From JACJXF01 sp038316435 (GTDB lineage Bacteria; Bacteroidota; Bacteroidia; Bacteroidales; GCA-2748055): a stretch of 64,000 nt of DNA. A program made the translations under genes and the position numbers. The stretch is from assembly GCA_038316435.1 (NCBI GenBank), contig JBBQAQ010000002.1, forward strand, positions 1 to 64,000. The letters are read 5' to 3'. Shown here piece by piece: positions 35,416-44,453 of the stretch; position 1 is the stretch's first letter; the number at the start of each line of letters is the position of its first letter. The notes under the pieces are model-generated. The model had not been told where the DNA came from, did no database searches, and worked only from the letters and a program-made list of their open reading frames with translations.

Positions 35416-36750
35416 TTACTTGGTTTTTAGATTTTTATCCAAAGTGAATTTAACTTTTTTGATCCTTCGATTATCTACTGAAAGTATTGTAAAACTGTAA
35501 TTCTTCAAAAGGATTATTTCGTTAGCAGGGGGTATTTCCCCTTTTACTTCAAGGATTAAACCTGCGAGAGTATCGGCCTCTCCTCTGATAGAATCAAAAA
35601 GTTCCTCAGGGAGCTGAACTATTTTAAAAAAGTCGTTTAGAAGGATTTTCCCGTCGAATATATAATTGGAGTCGTCTAACTTAGAAAAGTAGGATTCAAT
35701 CTCATCAGATTCGTCTGTGATTTCCCCAACAATTTCTTCCAGAACGTCTTCCAATGTTACTATTCCCTCTGTTCCACCATATTCGTCAACAACAATTGCC
35801 ATGTGGATTTTTTTGTTTAGAAATTCCTGCAGAAGATCTTTAATTTTTTTTGTTTCAGGGATAAAATAGCTTGGGCGAATCAGCTTCTGCCAGTTGAAAT
35901 CATTGGTTTCACTCAGAAACGGTAGGAGATCCTTAACATACAATATTCCTTTTATATTATCGAATGTTTCTGTAAAAACAGGGATCCTGCTGTATCCTGA
36001 TTCATTAATGATTTCGATAAGTTTCTTAAAATCGGTATCTGAATCAACAGAAACCACGTCAATACGAGGCATCATAATTTCACTCACCTCTATATTTCCA
36101 AAATTTACAATACCTAACAGAATTTTCCGGTCTTCAGTTTCTGTACCATCAGTATTCTCAAGCACATGGGAAAGTTCATCGATCGATAAATTGTTGCTGT
36201 TAGGAAGGAAATGATGATTAAAGAGAGTGTTAAAACGCAGGAAAGCATAAACCAGAGGAGAGAAAATATTTTGAGCAATTGTAACGTGAAATACAGTGCT
36301 CATGCATACGTTTAATGCTCTGTTTCTGACGAATAGCTTTGGAAGTATAACTGAAAAAATCAAAATTATTACTGAAATAGTTAGAATCTGTAAGAGTATT
36401 CCTGAAAAATTATGAAGACTAAAAATAGGGTATTGGTTTAAAAGCACAGCCGCAAGGCTTATCACCAGTAAGTTAAAGAATAATCTGCTTACAATATGAG
36501 TTGCGATTAACTTTTCAGGATTTACCATGAGACGAAGTACAAGATCAGAACGTTTTTTGTTCATTCCTTCCAGACTTTTCTTTTGCTCAGGGGATATTAA
36601 AAAATAGGCACTTTCGGAACCCGAAAACAATGCTGATATTATCAGAAATAAGATGAAAAGGCAAAAAACCACAATTTGCCAGTATGAATGCTGACTTTGG
36701 TCAGCAACAGTTGCTAATGCCAGTAAAACCTGATGTGATTCCGATTCCAA
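35416..36750 (-). CDS. gldE: GldE, CNNM/CorC-type CBS-domain membrane protein
   Basis: A 444-residue protein. The N-terminal CNNM (DUF21) membrane domain has about four helices (HSYWQIVVFCLFILFLIISA, SGSESAYFLISPEQ, IFSLHNFSGILLQILTISVI). A CBS pair follows (about 225-345; IMMPRIDVVSVDSDTDFKKL, MAIVVDEYGGTEGIVTLEDV), then a C-terminal CorC/HlyC transporter-associated domain from about residue 355. The family includes magnesium transporters such as CorC; GldE is the Bacteroidota gliding-associated branch that partly overlaps GldD function. Its place directly before gldD supports the name. Transport activity is inferred from the family. Confidence 0.92.
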   Translation of the reverse strand: MESESHQVLLALATVADQSQHSYWQIVVFCLFILFLIISALFSGSESAYFLISPEQKKSLEGMNKKRSDLVLRLMVNPEKLIATHIVSRLFFNLLVISLAAVLLNQYPIFSLHNFSGILLQILTISVIILIFSVILPKLFVRNRALNVCMSTVFHVTIAQNIFSPLVYAFLRFNTLFNHHFLPNSNNLSIDELSHVLENTDGTETEDRKILLGIVNFGNIEVSEIMMPRIDVVSVDSDTDFKKLIEIINESGYSRIPVFTETFDNIKGILYVKDLLPFLSETNDFNWQKLIRPSYFIPETKKIKDLLQEFLNKKIHMAIVVDEYGGTEGIVTLEDVLEEIVGEITDESDEIESYFSKLDDSNYIFDGKILLNDFFKIVQLPEELFDSIRGEADTLAGLILEVKGEIPPANEIILLKNYSFTILSVDNRRIKKVKFTLDKNLKTK

Positions 36751-36775
36751 AATTTATGATCGTTTAACTGAATTA

Positions 36776-37240
36776 TTAAAAAGGAAGGTCATCAATATCG
36801 TTTTGCGACTTTGTAAGGTCACCCATAGATTCGGGCATACTACCTGCACCCTGATTGGTGTCTGGCGCTGAAGGCTCTGATCTGCCTGTTGGCCCCTGAG
36901 AGTCGCCTTCTGTCTTTTTGCCAAGCATCTTCATTACATCTCCAATGATCTCGGTAACATATTTTGTGTTATTATCCTGATCGTTATAACTTCTTGTCCT
37001 GATTCGACCTTCTATATATAGCTGCGAACCTTTTTTAACATATTTTTCGGCAATTTCAGCCAGACCTTTCCAGAGGACAATATTATGCCATTCAGTATTG
37101 GTGATCTTTTCACCTTCTTTGTTTTTATATATTTCACTGGTAGCAAGTGAAAATTTCGAAACAGTATTTCCACCTTCCAGATGTCTTGTTTCCGGGTCTT
37201 TTCCAACGTTACCAACTAATATTACTTTATTTACTGACAT
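36776..37240 (-). CDS. ssb: single-stranded DNA-binding protein
   Basis: A 154-residue SSB. The OB fold starts MSVNKVILVGNVGKDPETR and continues with WHNIVLWKGLAEIAEKYVKKG and QLYIEGRIRTRSYNDQDN. A low-complexity Gly/Ser/Pro linker leads to the acidic tip DIDDLPF, the conserved site that recruits replication and repair proteins. It sits between mutY and gldE on the minus strand, with 66 bp and 25 bp gaps, as in other Bacteroidota. It protects single-stranded DNA during replication and repair. Confidence 0.95.
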   Translation of the reverse strand: MSVNKVILVGNVGKDPETRHLEGGNTVSKFSLATSEIYKNKEGEKITNTEWHNIVLWKGLAEIAEKYVKKGSQLYIEGRIRTRSYNDQDNNTKYVTEIIGDVMKMLGKKTEGDSQGPTGRSEPSAPDTNQGAGSMPESMGDLTKSQNDIDDLPF

Positions 37241-37306
37241 ATATTGTATTTTTTGTTTTAGCCAATAAAGATATGAATAAAATATGTTTTGAGCAATTGT
37301 GACGCA

Positions 37307-38362
37307 CTATAAGAGACCTGTTAGACTGATATACCGGTCTATTAGCTTAGGTACCGGATACGCTTCAAATTCATTGATGTTTACTAATTTTCCAGGTAGG
37401 AGAGGAGTGTTAATATCCCCTGAAATTCTAATATGACAAAAGCGTGCATTGATATTTCGGTGACTTAATTTATGAATAATATTACCGGAAACTTTTTCAA
37501 TCTTAAAAGCGCCAGAATCCAAATTCAGGAAATCACACAGCAAGTCTGAACATTCTTCTACAGATTTCATTTCAGAGGTTTCTATTAACGGGAACTCATA
37601 CAAACCTTCCCAGATATCACCGGAAACCCTTTGCTGCAGACATAGAAAATCCCGCTTTCGAATTATCAGGTATGTAAAAAAGCGGTCAATAGCTTTTGAT
37701 TTTTTATATTTTAGAGGGAGTTCAGTTACTATATTATCTTTTAATGCCAGACAATTTATATTCAAAGGGCAAGCGATGCAAGTCGGTTTACGTGGAAGAC
37801 AGATGCGCGCGCCAAGTTCCATCATTGCCTGATTATGAAGACCAGGATTGGCTTTATCGAGGATTTCTTCAGAAAGCTGATTGAGTGCTTTTTTTCCTGA
37901 ACCTGAATTAATTTCGTCTTTAACTGAGAATAATCTCGAAATTACGCGTTTCACATTTCCATCCACCGCTGCTTTTGGCTCATTAAATGCAATGGAAGAA
38001 ATTGCTGCAGCGGTATATTCACCGATTCCTTTAAGTTTCAAAAGCTCGGAATAGGTTTGCGGAAATATCCCATTTAACTTAAAAGCGATAGTTTTAGCTG
38101 TTTCATGAAGGTTTCTTGCCCTTGAATAGTACCCAAGACCTTGCCAGATTTTAAGAACTTCATCTGTTTGAGCTTCTGCAAGAGAAAAAACATCAGGAAA
38201 TTTCTCTATAAATCGAATGTAATAAGCTGTGCCCTGAGCTACTTTTGTCTGTTGTAGAATTATCTCTGAAAGCCATATCCTGTATGGATCATTAGAGTTT
38301 CTCCACGGCAAATCACGCTTCTCTTTATTGTACCAGATATTGAGTTTTTCATGAATTTGCAT
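37307..38362 (-). CDS. mutY: A/G-specific adenine DNA glycosylase
   Basis: A 351-residue base-excision repair enzyme that removes adenine paired with 8-oxoguanine. The catalytic Glu33 is in WLSEIILQQTKV, the helix-hairpin-helix is LKGIGEYTAAAISS, and Asp134 is in AAVDGNVKRVISR. The iron-sulfur cluster cysteines are Cys188, Cys195, Cys198 and Cys204 (C-x6-C-x2-C-x5-C). The C-terminal Nudix-like 8-oxoG recognition domain starts near residue 225. It is the first gene of the minus-strand operon and is divergent from the HU-type gene, with about 137 bp between them. Confidence 0.95.
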   Translation of the reverse strand: MQIHEKLNIWYNKEKRDLPWRNSNDPYRIWLSEIILQQTKVAQGTAYYIRFIEKFPDVFSLAEAQTDEVLKIWQGLGYYSRARNLHETAKTIAFKLNGIFPQTYSELLKLKGIGEYTAAAISSIAFNEPKAAVDGNVKRVISRLFSVKDEINSGSGKKALNQLSEEILDKANPGLHNQAMMELGARICLPRKPTCIACPLNINCLALKDNIVTELPLKYKKSKAIDRFFTYLIIRKRDFLCLQQRVSGDIWEGLYEFPLIETSEMKSVEECSDLLCDFLNLDSGAFKIEKVSGNIIHKLSHRNINARFCHIRISGDINTPLLPGKLVNINEFEAYPVPKLIDRYISLTGLL

Positions 38363-38438
38363 TGCGCAATGTAGGCTTAAAAAAAATATTCTGATTAAAA
38401 ATATTAGAATAGTGTTTTATTTATAAATAGAAATAAGC

Positions 38439-38446
38439 TATATTTG
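38439..38446 (+). promoter_or_regulatory. candidate -7 box for the HU-type gene
   Basis: TATATTTGCAG fits TAnnTTTG and lies 54 bp before the HU-type start. TGTTTTA around 38413-38419 is a plausible -33 region with about 20-bp spacing. Confidence 0.5.
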
Positions 38447-38499
38447 CAGTCCAAAACAAAAAGATAATTGTAATTCATTGATAATTAAAGCATTTAAAA

Positions 38500-38790
38500 A
38501 TGACCAAAGCAGATATCGTAAACGAGATTTCTAAAAACACCGGAATCGAAAAGGTAACTGTACAAAAGACAGTTGAAGCTTTTATGGAGACTGTAAAAGA
38601 TTCTTTAGGTAAGAACAAAAATGTATACCTCAGAGGATTTGGAAGTTTCATCGTTAAGAAAAGGGCAAAGAAAACTGCCAGAAACATTTCCAGGAATACT
38701 ACCATCATTATTCCAGAACATTGGATTCCTTCTTTCAAACCAGCTAAGACTTTTGTTGGTAAAGTAAAAGTTAATGTAAAAACCAAGTAA
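38500..38790 (+). CDS. HU/IHF-family DNA-binding protein
   Basis: A 96-residue nucleoid protein. The helical N-terminus MTKADIVNEISKNTGIEKVT and the beta saddle YLRGFGSFIVKKRAKKTARN are typical; the DNA-intercalating arm reads RNISRNTTIIIPEHWIPSFKPAK. Most HU/IHF proteins have IPA or VPAFKAGK there, so IPEHWIPSFKPAK is a Bacteroidota variant that extends the arm. It bends DNA as a dimer. It is followed after 11 bp by a very small basic ORF and then by RNase G, a gene order common in this phylum. A good TATATTTG -7 box lies upstream. Confidence 0.93.
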   Translation: MTKADIVNEISKNTGIEKVTVQKTVEAFMETVKDSLGKNKNVYLRGFGSFIVKKRAKKTARNISRNTTIIIPEHWIPSFKPAKTFVGKVKVNVKTK

Positions 38791-38801
38791 AGTATTAAGT
38801 C

Positions 38802-38891
38802 ATGCCGAGCGGAAAAAAAAGAAAAAGACATAAGATGGCGACCCACAAACGTAAAAAACGTTTGAGGAAGAACAGACATAAGAAGAAATAA
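38802..38891 (+). CDS. 29-residue basic protein, COX24/AURKAIP1-like
   Basis: A 29-residue ORF, MPSGKKRKRHKMATHKRKKR followed by LRKNRHKKK, made almost wholly of Lys, Arg and His. It starts 11 bp after the HU-type gene and ends 123 bp before RNase G. The text matches the very short Bacteroidota proteins assigned to the COX24/AURKAIP1 (DUF1713) domain, which in mitochondria is a small ribosomal subunit component. By analogy it may be a ribosome-associated peptide; that is inference. Its length is below usual gene-calling cut-offs. A terminator-like hairpin follows. Confidence 0.8.
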   Translation: MPSGKKRKRHKMATHKRKKRLRKNRHKKK

Positions 38892-38925
38892 GGCTTTTTT
38901 AAGCGAAAGAATTTCAGTTCATTAG

Positions 38926-38955
38926 ACCTAAAGATCCTTATTTGGTTCTTTAGGT
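38926..38955 (+). terminator. hairpin after the HU/COX24-like pair
   Basis: ACCTAAAGA at 38926-38934 pairs perfectly with TCTTTAGGT at 38947-38955 around a 12-nt loop. Only a short T-rich tail (TTATC) follows, so termination may be partial and RNase G may share the transcript. Confidence 0.55.
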
Positions 38956-39014
38956 TTATCATGTTATAATGTAGCTTTCCTTAGGATTACCTCTAACAGA
39001 TAATCTGAACCATT

Positions 39015-40571
39015 GTGAGCAACGAATTGGTAATTGACGCCTCTACCTCAGAAATCGCAATTGCCTTACTAGAGAATAAAAAGCTCCTGGAGCTTAATAA
39101 AGAAAAGACAGACACCAAATTTACTGTTGGTGATATCTATCTGGGTAAGGTCAAGAAGATAATGCCGGGGTTGAATGCAGCGTTTGTAGATGTAGGATAT
39201 GAGAAGGATGCCTTTTTGCATTACCTTGATCTGGGTCCGCAGTTTAGTTCCTTAAACAAGTTTCTGAACATAGCGCTTACTCGAAAAGGGAAGATGATTC
39301 CTATTGCTAAGTTTAAGCGTGATCCGGACATTAATAAGGAAGGAAAAATCACCGAAATTCTTAAAGTAGGCCAGACGGTAATTGTACAAATTGCAAAAGA
39401 ACCGATATCCACAAAAGGCCCTAGGCTGGGATCAGAAATTTCCCTGGCTGGTAGGAATATTGTGCTTATGCCCTTCGCAGATAAAGTTTCTATATCCTCG
39501 AAAATCGAACCACAGGAGGAAAAAGATCGATTAAAGAATCTTCTCCATAGCATTAAACCCAAAAATTACGGGGTAATCGTCAGAACTGCAGCTGAAGGAA
39601 AAAAGGTTGCTGAACTCGATGGTGAATTGCGCGGACTTGTTGAACGTTGGGAAAATGCATTCGAAAATTTCAAGCCGGGTGTTCCCAGATTGCTGATCGG
39701 TGAAATTAACCGGACTTCGGCTATCCTAAGGGATATTCTTAATGGGAATTTTGAAAATATTGTTGTAAACGAGGAGAATATTTACCACGAAATACGCCAG
39801 TATATTCAGGAAATTGCACCCGAAAAGAGTAAAATTGTTAAACTGTATCAAAGCGCAGAGCCAATCTTCGATAAGTTTGGTATCGAGCGTCAGATAAAAT
39901 CCCTCTTTGGTAAAACAGTTTCATTTAAAAGTGGTGCTTATCTGATCATTGAACACACCGAAGCTCTTCATGTTATTGATGTGAATAGCGGAAACCGAAG
40001 TAAATCAGATAGCGATCAGGAGAGTAATGCGCTCGATGTAAATCTGGCAGCAGCTGAAGAAATTGCCCGTCAATTGCGACTTCGTGATATGGGTGGTATT
40101 ATTGTTATCGATTTCATTGACATGCATTCAAATGAGCATAAACAGATGCTCTATGAAAAAATGAAGGAGTTAATGGGGAAAGACAGGGCGAAAAACCATA
40201 TTCTGCCATTAAGCAAATTCGGACTGATGCAGATAACCCGCCAAAGGGTTAGGCCGGAGATGCATATTGAAACTAATGAATCATGTCCTTCATGTCTTGG
40301 TACCGGCAAAGTGGAATCAACACTTCTTTATACCGATACCATAAAACTTCAACTTAAGCTTATCCAGGATAAATATCATCTGAAGCATATTACCCTGCTG
40401 ACACACCCTTTTATTTCAGCATACCTGAATAAAGGCTTGTTCTCATCAATGCGAAAGGTCTGGAGTAAGGAACTTAATTGCAAAATTGTAGTGAAGCCGA
40501 GCTTATCAACCAACTTACTCGAGTTTAAAGTTTTTGATCAAAATGGTGATGAAGTTGATTTCAGTTTTTAA
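39015..40571 (+). CDS. rng: ribonuclease E/G family endoribonuclease
   Basis: A 518-residue endoribonuclease that cleaves single-stranded RNA in rRNA maturation and mRNA turnover. The start is GTG (VSNELVIDASTSEIAIALLE), matching conserved N-termini; no nearby ATG fits. The S1 domain spans about residues 36-130. The metal-binding aspartates are in HVIDVNSGNR and MGGIIVIDFIDMHSN. The zinc-link is CPSCLGTGKVES, followed by the small C-terminal domain. It lacks the long RNase E scaffold tail, so it is the RNase G form. It lies downstream of the HU-type gene and COX24-like peptide, and ends at a strong terminator. Confidence 0.93.
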   Translation: MSNELVIDASTSEIAIALLENKKLLELNKEKTDTKFTVGDIYLGKVKKIMPGLNAAFVDVGYEKDAFLHYLDLGPQFSSLNKFLNIALTRKGKMIPIAKFKRDPDINKEGKITEILKVGQTVIVQIAKEPISTKGPRLGSEISLAGRNIVLMPFADKVSISSKIEPQEEKDRLKNLLHSIKPKNYGVIVRTAAEGKKVAELDGELRGLVERWENAFENFKPGVPRLLIGEINRTSAILRDILNGNFENIVVNEENIYHEIRQYIQEIAPEKSKIVKLYQSAEPIFDKFGIERQIKSLFGKTVSFKSGAYLIIEHTEALHVIDVNSGNRSKSDSDQESNALDVNLAAAEEIARQLRLRDMGGIIVIDFIDMHSNEHKQMLYEKMKELMGKDRAKNHILPLSKFGLMQITRQRVRPEMHIETNESCPSCLGTGKVESTLLYTDTIKLQLKLIQDKYHLKHITLLTHPFISAYLNKGLFSSMRKVWSKELNCKIVVKPSLSTNLLEFKVFDQNGDEVDFSF

Positions 40572-40605
40572 ATTCAGTTGTCTTAAGCATTCACTGTAAA
40601 GTAAT

Positions 40606-40643
40606 AATTGCCATAGATTTATAAAGTCTGTGGCAATTTTATT
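40606..40643 (+). terminator. intrinsic terminator after RNase G
   Basis: AATTGCCATAGA pairs with TCTGTGGCAATT (one mismatch) around a short AT-rich loop, followed by TTTTATTT. It lies 35 bp after the rng stop and has the shape of a Rho-independent terminator. Confidence 0.75.
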
Positions 40644-40707
40644 TCCTCCCCCAGACATTACTTGATTCGTTAAATTTCATATCCAAGTATGTGAATACTT
40701 TATTTTC

Positions 40708-40715
40708 TATCTTTG
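40708..40715 (+). promoter_or_regulatory. candidate -7 box for the DsbD-like gene
   Basis: TATCTTTGCG fits TAnnTTTG and lies 41 bp upstream of the start, just after the rng terminator. A -33 box is not obvious. Confidence 0.45.
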
Positions 40716-40755
40716 CGTTTCAAGATAATTAAGTATCCATTTCAAATCTTCAACA

Positions 40756-42855
40756 ATGCAAAAATTTCACGTCCTCCTGTTAACGGTATTCTTTATTCTT
40801 ACAAATCAGGTATCTGCACAGTTTGAAAATCCAGTTTCATGGAAATATAAACTTTCTGATTCTGGTGCAGGTAAGCAGGAAATTGTATTTACAGCCATTA
40901 TTGCTGAGCCCTGGCATGTATACGCTATTAAACTTGCAAAGGAAGGCCCCATTCCTACTACATTTACATTTGAAAAAAACGAATCACTTGAACTTTCCGG
41001 TGAATTGAAGGAGCTTACAAAACCCATTGTTAAATACGATCCGGGTTTCCGCTTTGATGTTGGATTGTATGCAAAAAAAGCCTCGTTTAGTCAATTAGTA
41101 AGCAACCTTACCGACAAGCCTGTAACCCTGAAAGTAAGTATCGAATTTCAATGCTGCAACGATGAAACCTGTTTGCCACCTTTCGTTCAGGAATTTCAAA
41201 TCCTAATACCAGCTGGATCTGCCCCAATAATTAGTAAACCTGCTGAAGTATCAAAAACAATAATGGAAACTGTTAAGACTGGATCAGAAGTTGAGAAAGC
41301 CCCTGAGGTAATAATATCTGAAGTTGACGATTTACCTGCTGTTTCGACGGAGTTGGAGGTAGATGCAAATAAAAATGTTGAGCAAAACACAATACCCGAA
41401 CCTAAGAAAAAACAGTCTATGCTACTTTTTTTAGTCATAGCTTTCCTTGCTGGATTGGCAGCCATCGTAACCCCATGCGTTTTCCCGATGATCCCAATGA
41501 CTATTTCATTTTTTCTGAGAGGGAGTGAAAACAGAGGTCTTGCGATACTCAAAGGACTGGTTTTTGGATTTTCAATGATTTTTGTTTACACAGGAATAGG
41601 CGTGCTGGTAAGCCTTACAGGGATGAATGCCGATATTGGTAATATGCTAAGCACTCATTGGATACCAAATACTATTTTTTTTCTGCTTTTTATGGTTTTC
41701 GCAGCCTCATTTCTTGGGATGTTTGAACTTGTTTTGCCATCAGGCTTAGTAAATAGCGCAGATAAAAATGCAGATAAAGGCGGAATAGGAGGAGCGTTTT
41801 TTATGGGAGTTACAACTGTTCTGGTGTCGTTTTCATGCACAGGACCAATAGTTGGCAGTCTTCTAATTTCCGCTACAGGAGGTGAAGTGCTAAAGCCTGT
41901 TTTGGGAATGTTCTTTTTCTCTCTTGCATTCGCATTGCCGTTTACATTGCTGGCAATTTTTCCTTCTATGATGAAAAATCTCCCCAAATCTGGTGGTTGG
42001 TTAAATTCTGTGAAAGTAGTACTGGGTTTTATGGTGCTGGCTTTTGGCATGAAGTTTCTAAGCTCCATGGATCAGTCGTATCACTTGGGAATATTCACGC
42101 GGGAAGTTTATCTCGCAATCTGGTTTGTAATTTCCATTTTACTGGGAATGTATCTTTTGGGGAAAATCAAATTCGCTCACGACAGTGATATGCCTTATAT
42201 ATCAGTGCCTCGTTTGCTTCTAGCACTTGTTTCATTTGTATTTGCAGTGTACTTATTTACAGGTATTTTAGGTGCAGACCTTAGAAATATTTCAGCACTT
42301 ATCCCTCCAAAATCTGCTAGTAGCTTTTCGTTCGGCAACAATAGCAAACAGCCTGAAATTTCTAAGAACCAAAATACCTATTGCGGCCCTGGAAAATATG
42401 ATGAACTCTTTACGCTTCCTCTGGGATTAAAGGGATACTTCAGCTATGAAGATGGAATGAAATGTGCAAAAACTAAGGGGAAACCAGTATTTCTTGAATT
42501 TACGGGACACTTTTGTAGTAATTGCAAGCAAATGGAAAATCAGGTGTGGCCTGATGCTTCAGTTTTAGATCTTCTGAAAAGCGAGTTTGTAATTATTTCC
42601 CTCTATACCGATGATAAAACAAAGCTGAATGAGAACGACTGGCTTACTTCAAAAGAGGGTAAAATCCTGAAAACAATAGGGGACATAAATAAAAATTTCG
42701 AAATCGAAAACTATAGTACGCTTGCAACTCCCTGGTATGTTTTATTAGATGAAGATGGAAAAATCCTTGTTTCTCCAAGAGGAAAGGATCTTAATATTGA
42801 GAGTTTTTCTAAATATTTGAAGTCGGGAATTGACGAATTTACAAGCGGAAAATGA
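40756..42855 (+). CDS. dsbD: DsbD-like thiol:disulfide interchange protein
   Basis: A 699-residue inner-membrane protein that passes electrons from cytoplasmic thioredoxin to the periplasm. A signal peptide (1-21) leads to an N-terminal DsbD-alpha-like immunoglobulin domain (about 25-155; PWHVYAIKLAKEGPIPTTF, QCCNDETCLPPF), then a linker with many acidic residues. About eight membrane helices follow (about 220-520; VTPCVFPMIPMTISFFLRGS, SFSCTGPIVGSLL carrying the membrane cysteines). The C-terminal thioredoxin-like domain has Cys587-Ser-Asn-Cys590 in GHFCSNCKQME. All three modules seen in E. coli DsbD are present, so it is likely the full system. Confidence 0.92.
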   Translation: MQKFHVLLLTVFFILTNQVSAQFENPVSWKYKLSDSGAGKQEIVFTAIIAEPWHVYAIKLAKEGPIPTTFTFEKNESLELSGELKELTKPIVKYDPGFRFDVGLYAKKASFSQLVSNLTDKPVTLKVSIEFQCCNDETCLPPFVQEFQILIPAGSAPIISKPAEVSKTIMETVKTGSEVEKAPEVIISEVDDLPAVSTELEVDANKNVEQNTIPEPKKKQSMLLFLVIAFLAGLAAIVTPCVFPMIPMTISFFLRGSENRGLAILKGLVFGFSMIFVYTGIGVLVSLTGMNADIGNMLSTHWIPNTIFFLLFMVFAASFLGMFELVLPSGLVNSADKNADKGGIGGAFFMGVTTVLVSFSCTGPIVGSLLISATGGEVLKPVLGMFFFSLAFALPFTLLAIFPSMMKNLPKSGGWLNSVKVVLGFMVLAFGMKFLSSMDQSYHLGIFTREVYLAIWFVISILLGMYLLGKIKFAHDSDMPYISVPRLLLALVSFVFAVYLFTGILGADLRNISALIPPKSASSFSFGNNSKQPEISKNQNTYCGPGKYDELFTLPLGLKGYFSYEDGMKCAKTKGKPVFLEFTGHFCSNCKQMENQVWPDASVLDLLKSEFVIISLYTDDKTKLNENDWLTSKEGKILKTIGDINKNFEIENYSTLATPWYVLLDEDGKILVSPRGKDLNIESFSKYLKSGIDEFTSGK

Positions 42856-43167
42856 GAAGTGCTGAAGCGACGGTTTAACAATTTTAAGATTTTAAAAAAA
42901 AACATACGGTGTTTAAACCCCTCAAGTTTAATGTGGCGAAAAATCAAAAATCAGCGTGTCTAAGTTGTTTTTTTTGAACATCACTAAATATTTCTGGCTC
43001 ATTACCTTTTTTACTACAATTGAAAATAGGTATCCTAAAATAATGTGATTCTAAGGTGTCATTCTTCGCCGCCTCTGCCTGCGGGTAAATGCAGTGGGAT
43101 TTAAGAATGTCGATTTCTTTCCTCGATACCCTAAACCCCATCGCCCCGTCATTTAATCGCCAAAACA
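42856..43167. other. intergenic stretch without a convincing gene
   Basis: This is the gap between two convergent genes. A minus-strand frame (42944-43207) is open here, but it overlaps the next gene, has no signal or domain, and has codon use unlike its neighbours. Positions about 43055-43150 are noticeably richer in G+C than the flanks. No terminator or RNA gene was recognised. Confidence 0.4.
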
Positions 43168-43818
43168 TCAGAACTTCCCAAATTTGAAGGTCATTCCAGC
43201 ATTCCATCCCTCTAAAACAGAAGGATTTGTGTAATTCCAGTTTATGTCTGAGGTAAACCGGTAACTGACTCCGAAAGCCAGCCTGAAGAATTTCAACAGG
43301 TTAAGTTCCAATTCAACGCCTGGTTCAGCAATAAGATAGGCCTGAGTTTCTTCCACGTAAGTATCATAATATTCCCATGAATTATTCGGCTGAAAGCTTG
43401 AGGTATACGCTATTCCACCTCCTCCCAGAACTACAGGAAAAGATAAGTGAATAGGCATTTTGGGTAGCAGAATCGGTTCGATTAAGAATCCTCCGTATCC
43501 ACCGGTAAGGTTTACCACGCGATCTGGAACCACATCCGGACTAAATGAATTGATAAATCCTGTACCTGCAAATCCAAAAGCTAGGTTATGTCCTATGATC
43601 CAGGCAGCGCGTCCACTCATGGTCACAGCATCTTTATTATCGATCATGGTATAACCACCGCCAAAAGATCCATAGCCACCGTTTGAACGGTTATTGCTGC
43701 CCATTAAGGTGCGAATTTCATCGTTTCCGTTCCTGCGTCCGCTATCGCGCTGAGGATCCTGTGAAAATGTGCTAATCGAAATTAACGCAATGATTGAAAG
43801 TATTGCTAATTTTTTCAT
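43168..43818 (-). CDS. outer-membrane beta-barrel-like protein
   Basis: A 216-residue protein with a signal peptide (1-19, ending STFSQ). The mature N-terminus is Gly/Asn/Arg-rich (RNGNDEIRTLMGSNNRSNGG). After that, amphipathic strands alternate with turns (SGRAAWIIGHNLAFGFAGTG, FLIEPILLPKMPIHLSFPVV, PGVELELNLLKFFRLAFGVS), and the protein ends in GMTFKFGKF. This fits a small outer-membrane barrel. It is on the same strand as a second barrel-like gene 89 bp upstream and may share its transcript. No family was recognised. Confidence 0.72.
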   Translation of the reverse strand: MKKLAILSIIALISISTFSQDPQRDSGRRNGNDEIRTLMGSNNRSNGGYGSFGGGYTMIDNKDAVTMSGRAAWIIGHNLAFGFAGTGFINSFSPDVVPDRVVNLTGGYGGFLIEPILLPKMPIHLSFPVVLGGGGIAYTSSFQPNNSWEYYDTYVEETQAYLIAEPGVELELNLLKFFRLAFGVSYRFTSDINWNYTNPSVLEGWNAGMTFKFGKF

Positions 43819-43907
43819 ATGTGTATTTGTTTTTGTATTTGTTTATTTTGAAATTGACTTAAAATCGATTTGGTTATAATTGCGTAAAACTGTGTTTCAA
43901 CTGAAAT

Positions 43908-44405
43908 TTAAAATCTATACTTTACTGCAAATGCTATATCCCATATACTTATTTTGAAAAACTGATAGGCGGAAATCTCGAAAAATGGTTTGTAATCAAG
44001 TGCTATGGTGAGTGGGAAAGAACTGAGTCTGTATTCCAAAGCCCCAAATCCATCTATACCAATTACAGGGGAAAACCTTCTTTCGGGATAATAAACTCTG
44101 TTGTACATAAATAATTTGTATTCTGAATCATAGAAGAATCCTGCATGGGCTCCATATCCATAAACCATATAAAGATTATCTGAAACGTCGAACAGAGCCT
44201 GCTCATGAATCTGGCGTAAGAGTGTAAACTGCAGACCGTACTGCCGAAAACTTAAAAGACCTTCATAAGAAAAATTATCTTCAAGATATTGGCGGTAGGT
44301 TATTCCGGAGGTTATTCCGCCGCGGATACCAACTTCCCTTCCACTATATTGGGATTGAGAGGAAAGGCATATTGCTAATAGAATGGGTAAAAATATTTTT
44401 TTCAT
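43908..44405 (-). CDS. small outer-membrane beta-barrel-like protein
   Basis: A 165-residue protein with a signal peptide (1-18, ending LSSQS) and an aromatic, strand-rich mature part: GREVGIRGGITSGITYRQYL, YEGLLSFRQYGLQFTLLRQI, MVYGYGAHAGFFYDSEYKLF, and a C-terminal FAVKYRF ending in Phe, as outer-membrane barrels do. It lies between another barrel-like gene and a DUF2807 lipoprotein on the same strand, so the three may form one envelope-related unit. The function is unknown. Confidence 0.7.
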   Translation of the reverse strand: MKKIFLPILLAICLSSQSQYSGREVGIRGGITSGITYRQYLEDNFSYEGLLSFRQYGLQFTLLRQIHEQALFDVSDNLYMVYGYGAHAGFFYDSEYKLFMYNRVYYPERRFSPVIGIDGFGALEYRLSSFPLTIALDYKPFFEISAYQFFKISIWDIAFAVKYRF

Positions 44406-44453
44406 TTAACTTAAATTTTATTATTTCACTTTAAAAATATTTCTGTTTGCAGC

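Noticed and set aside
35894..36214. A plus-strand frame inside gldE
   Set aside because: Antisense shadow of the CBS-domain region.
42944..43207. An 87-residue minus-strand gene in the gap after dsbD
   Set aside because: It overlaps the neighbouring gene, has no domain, signal or plausible start context, and its composition differs from nearby genes.
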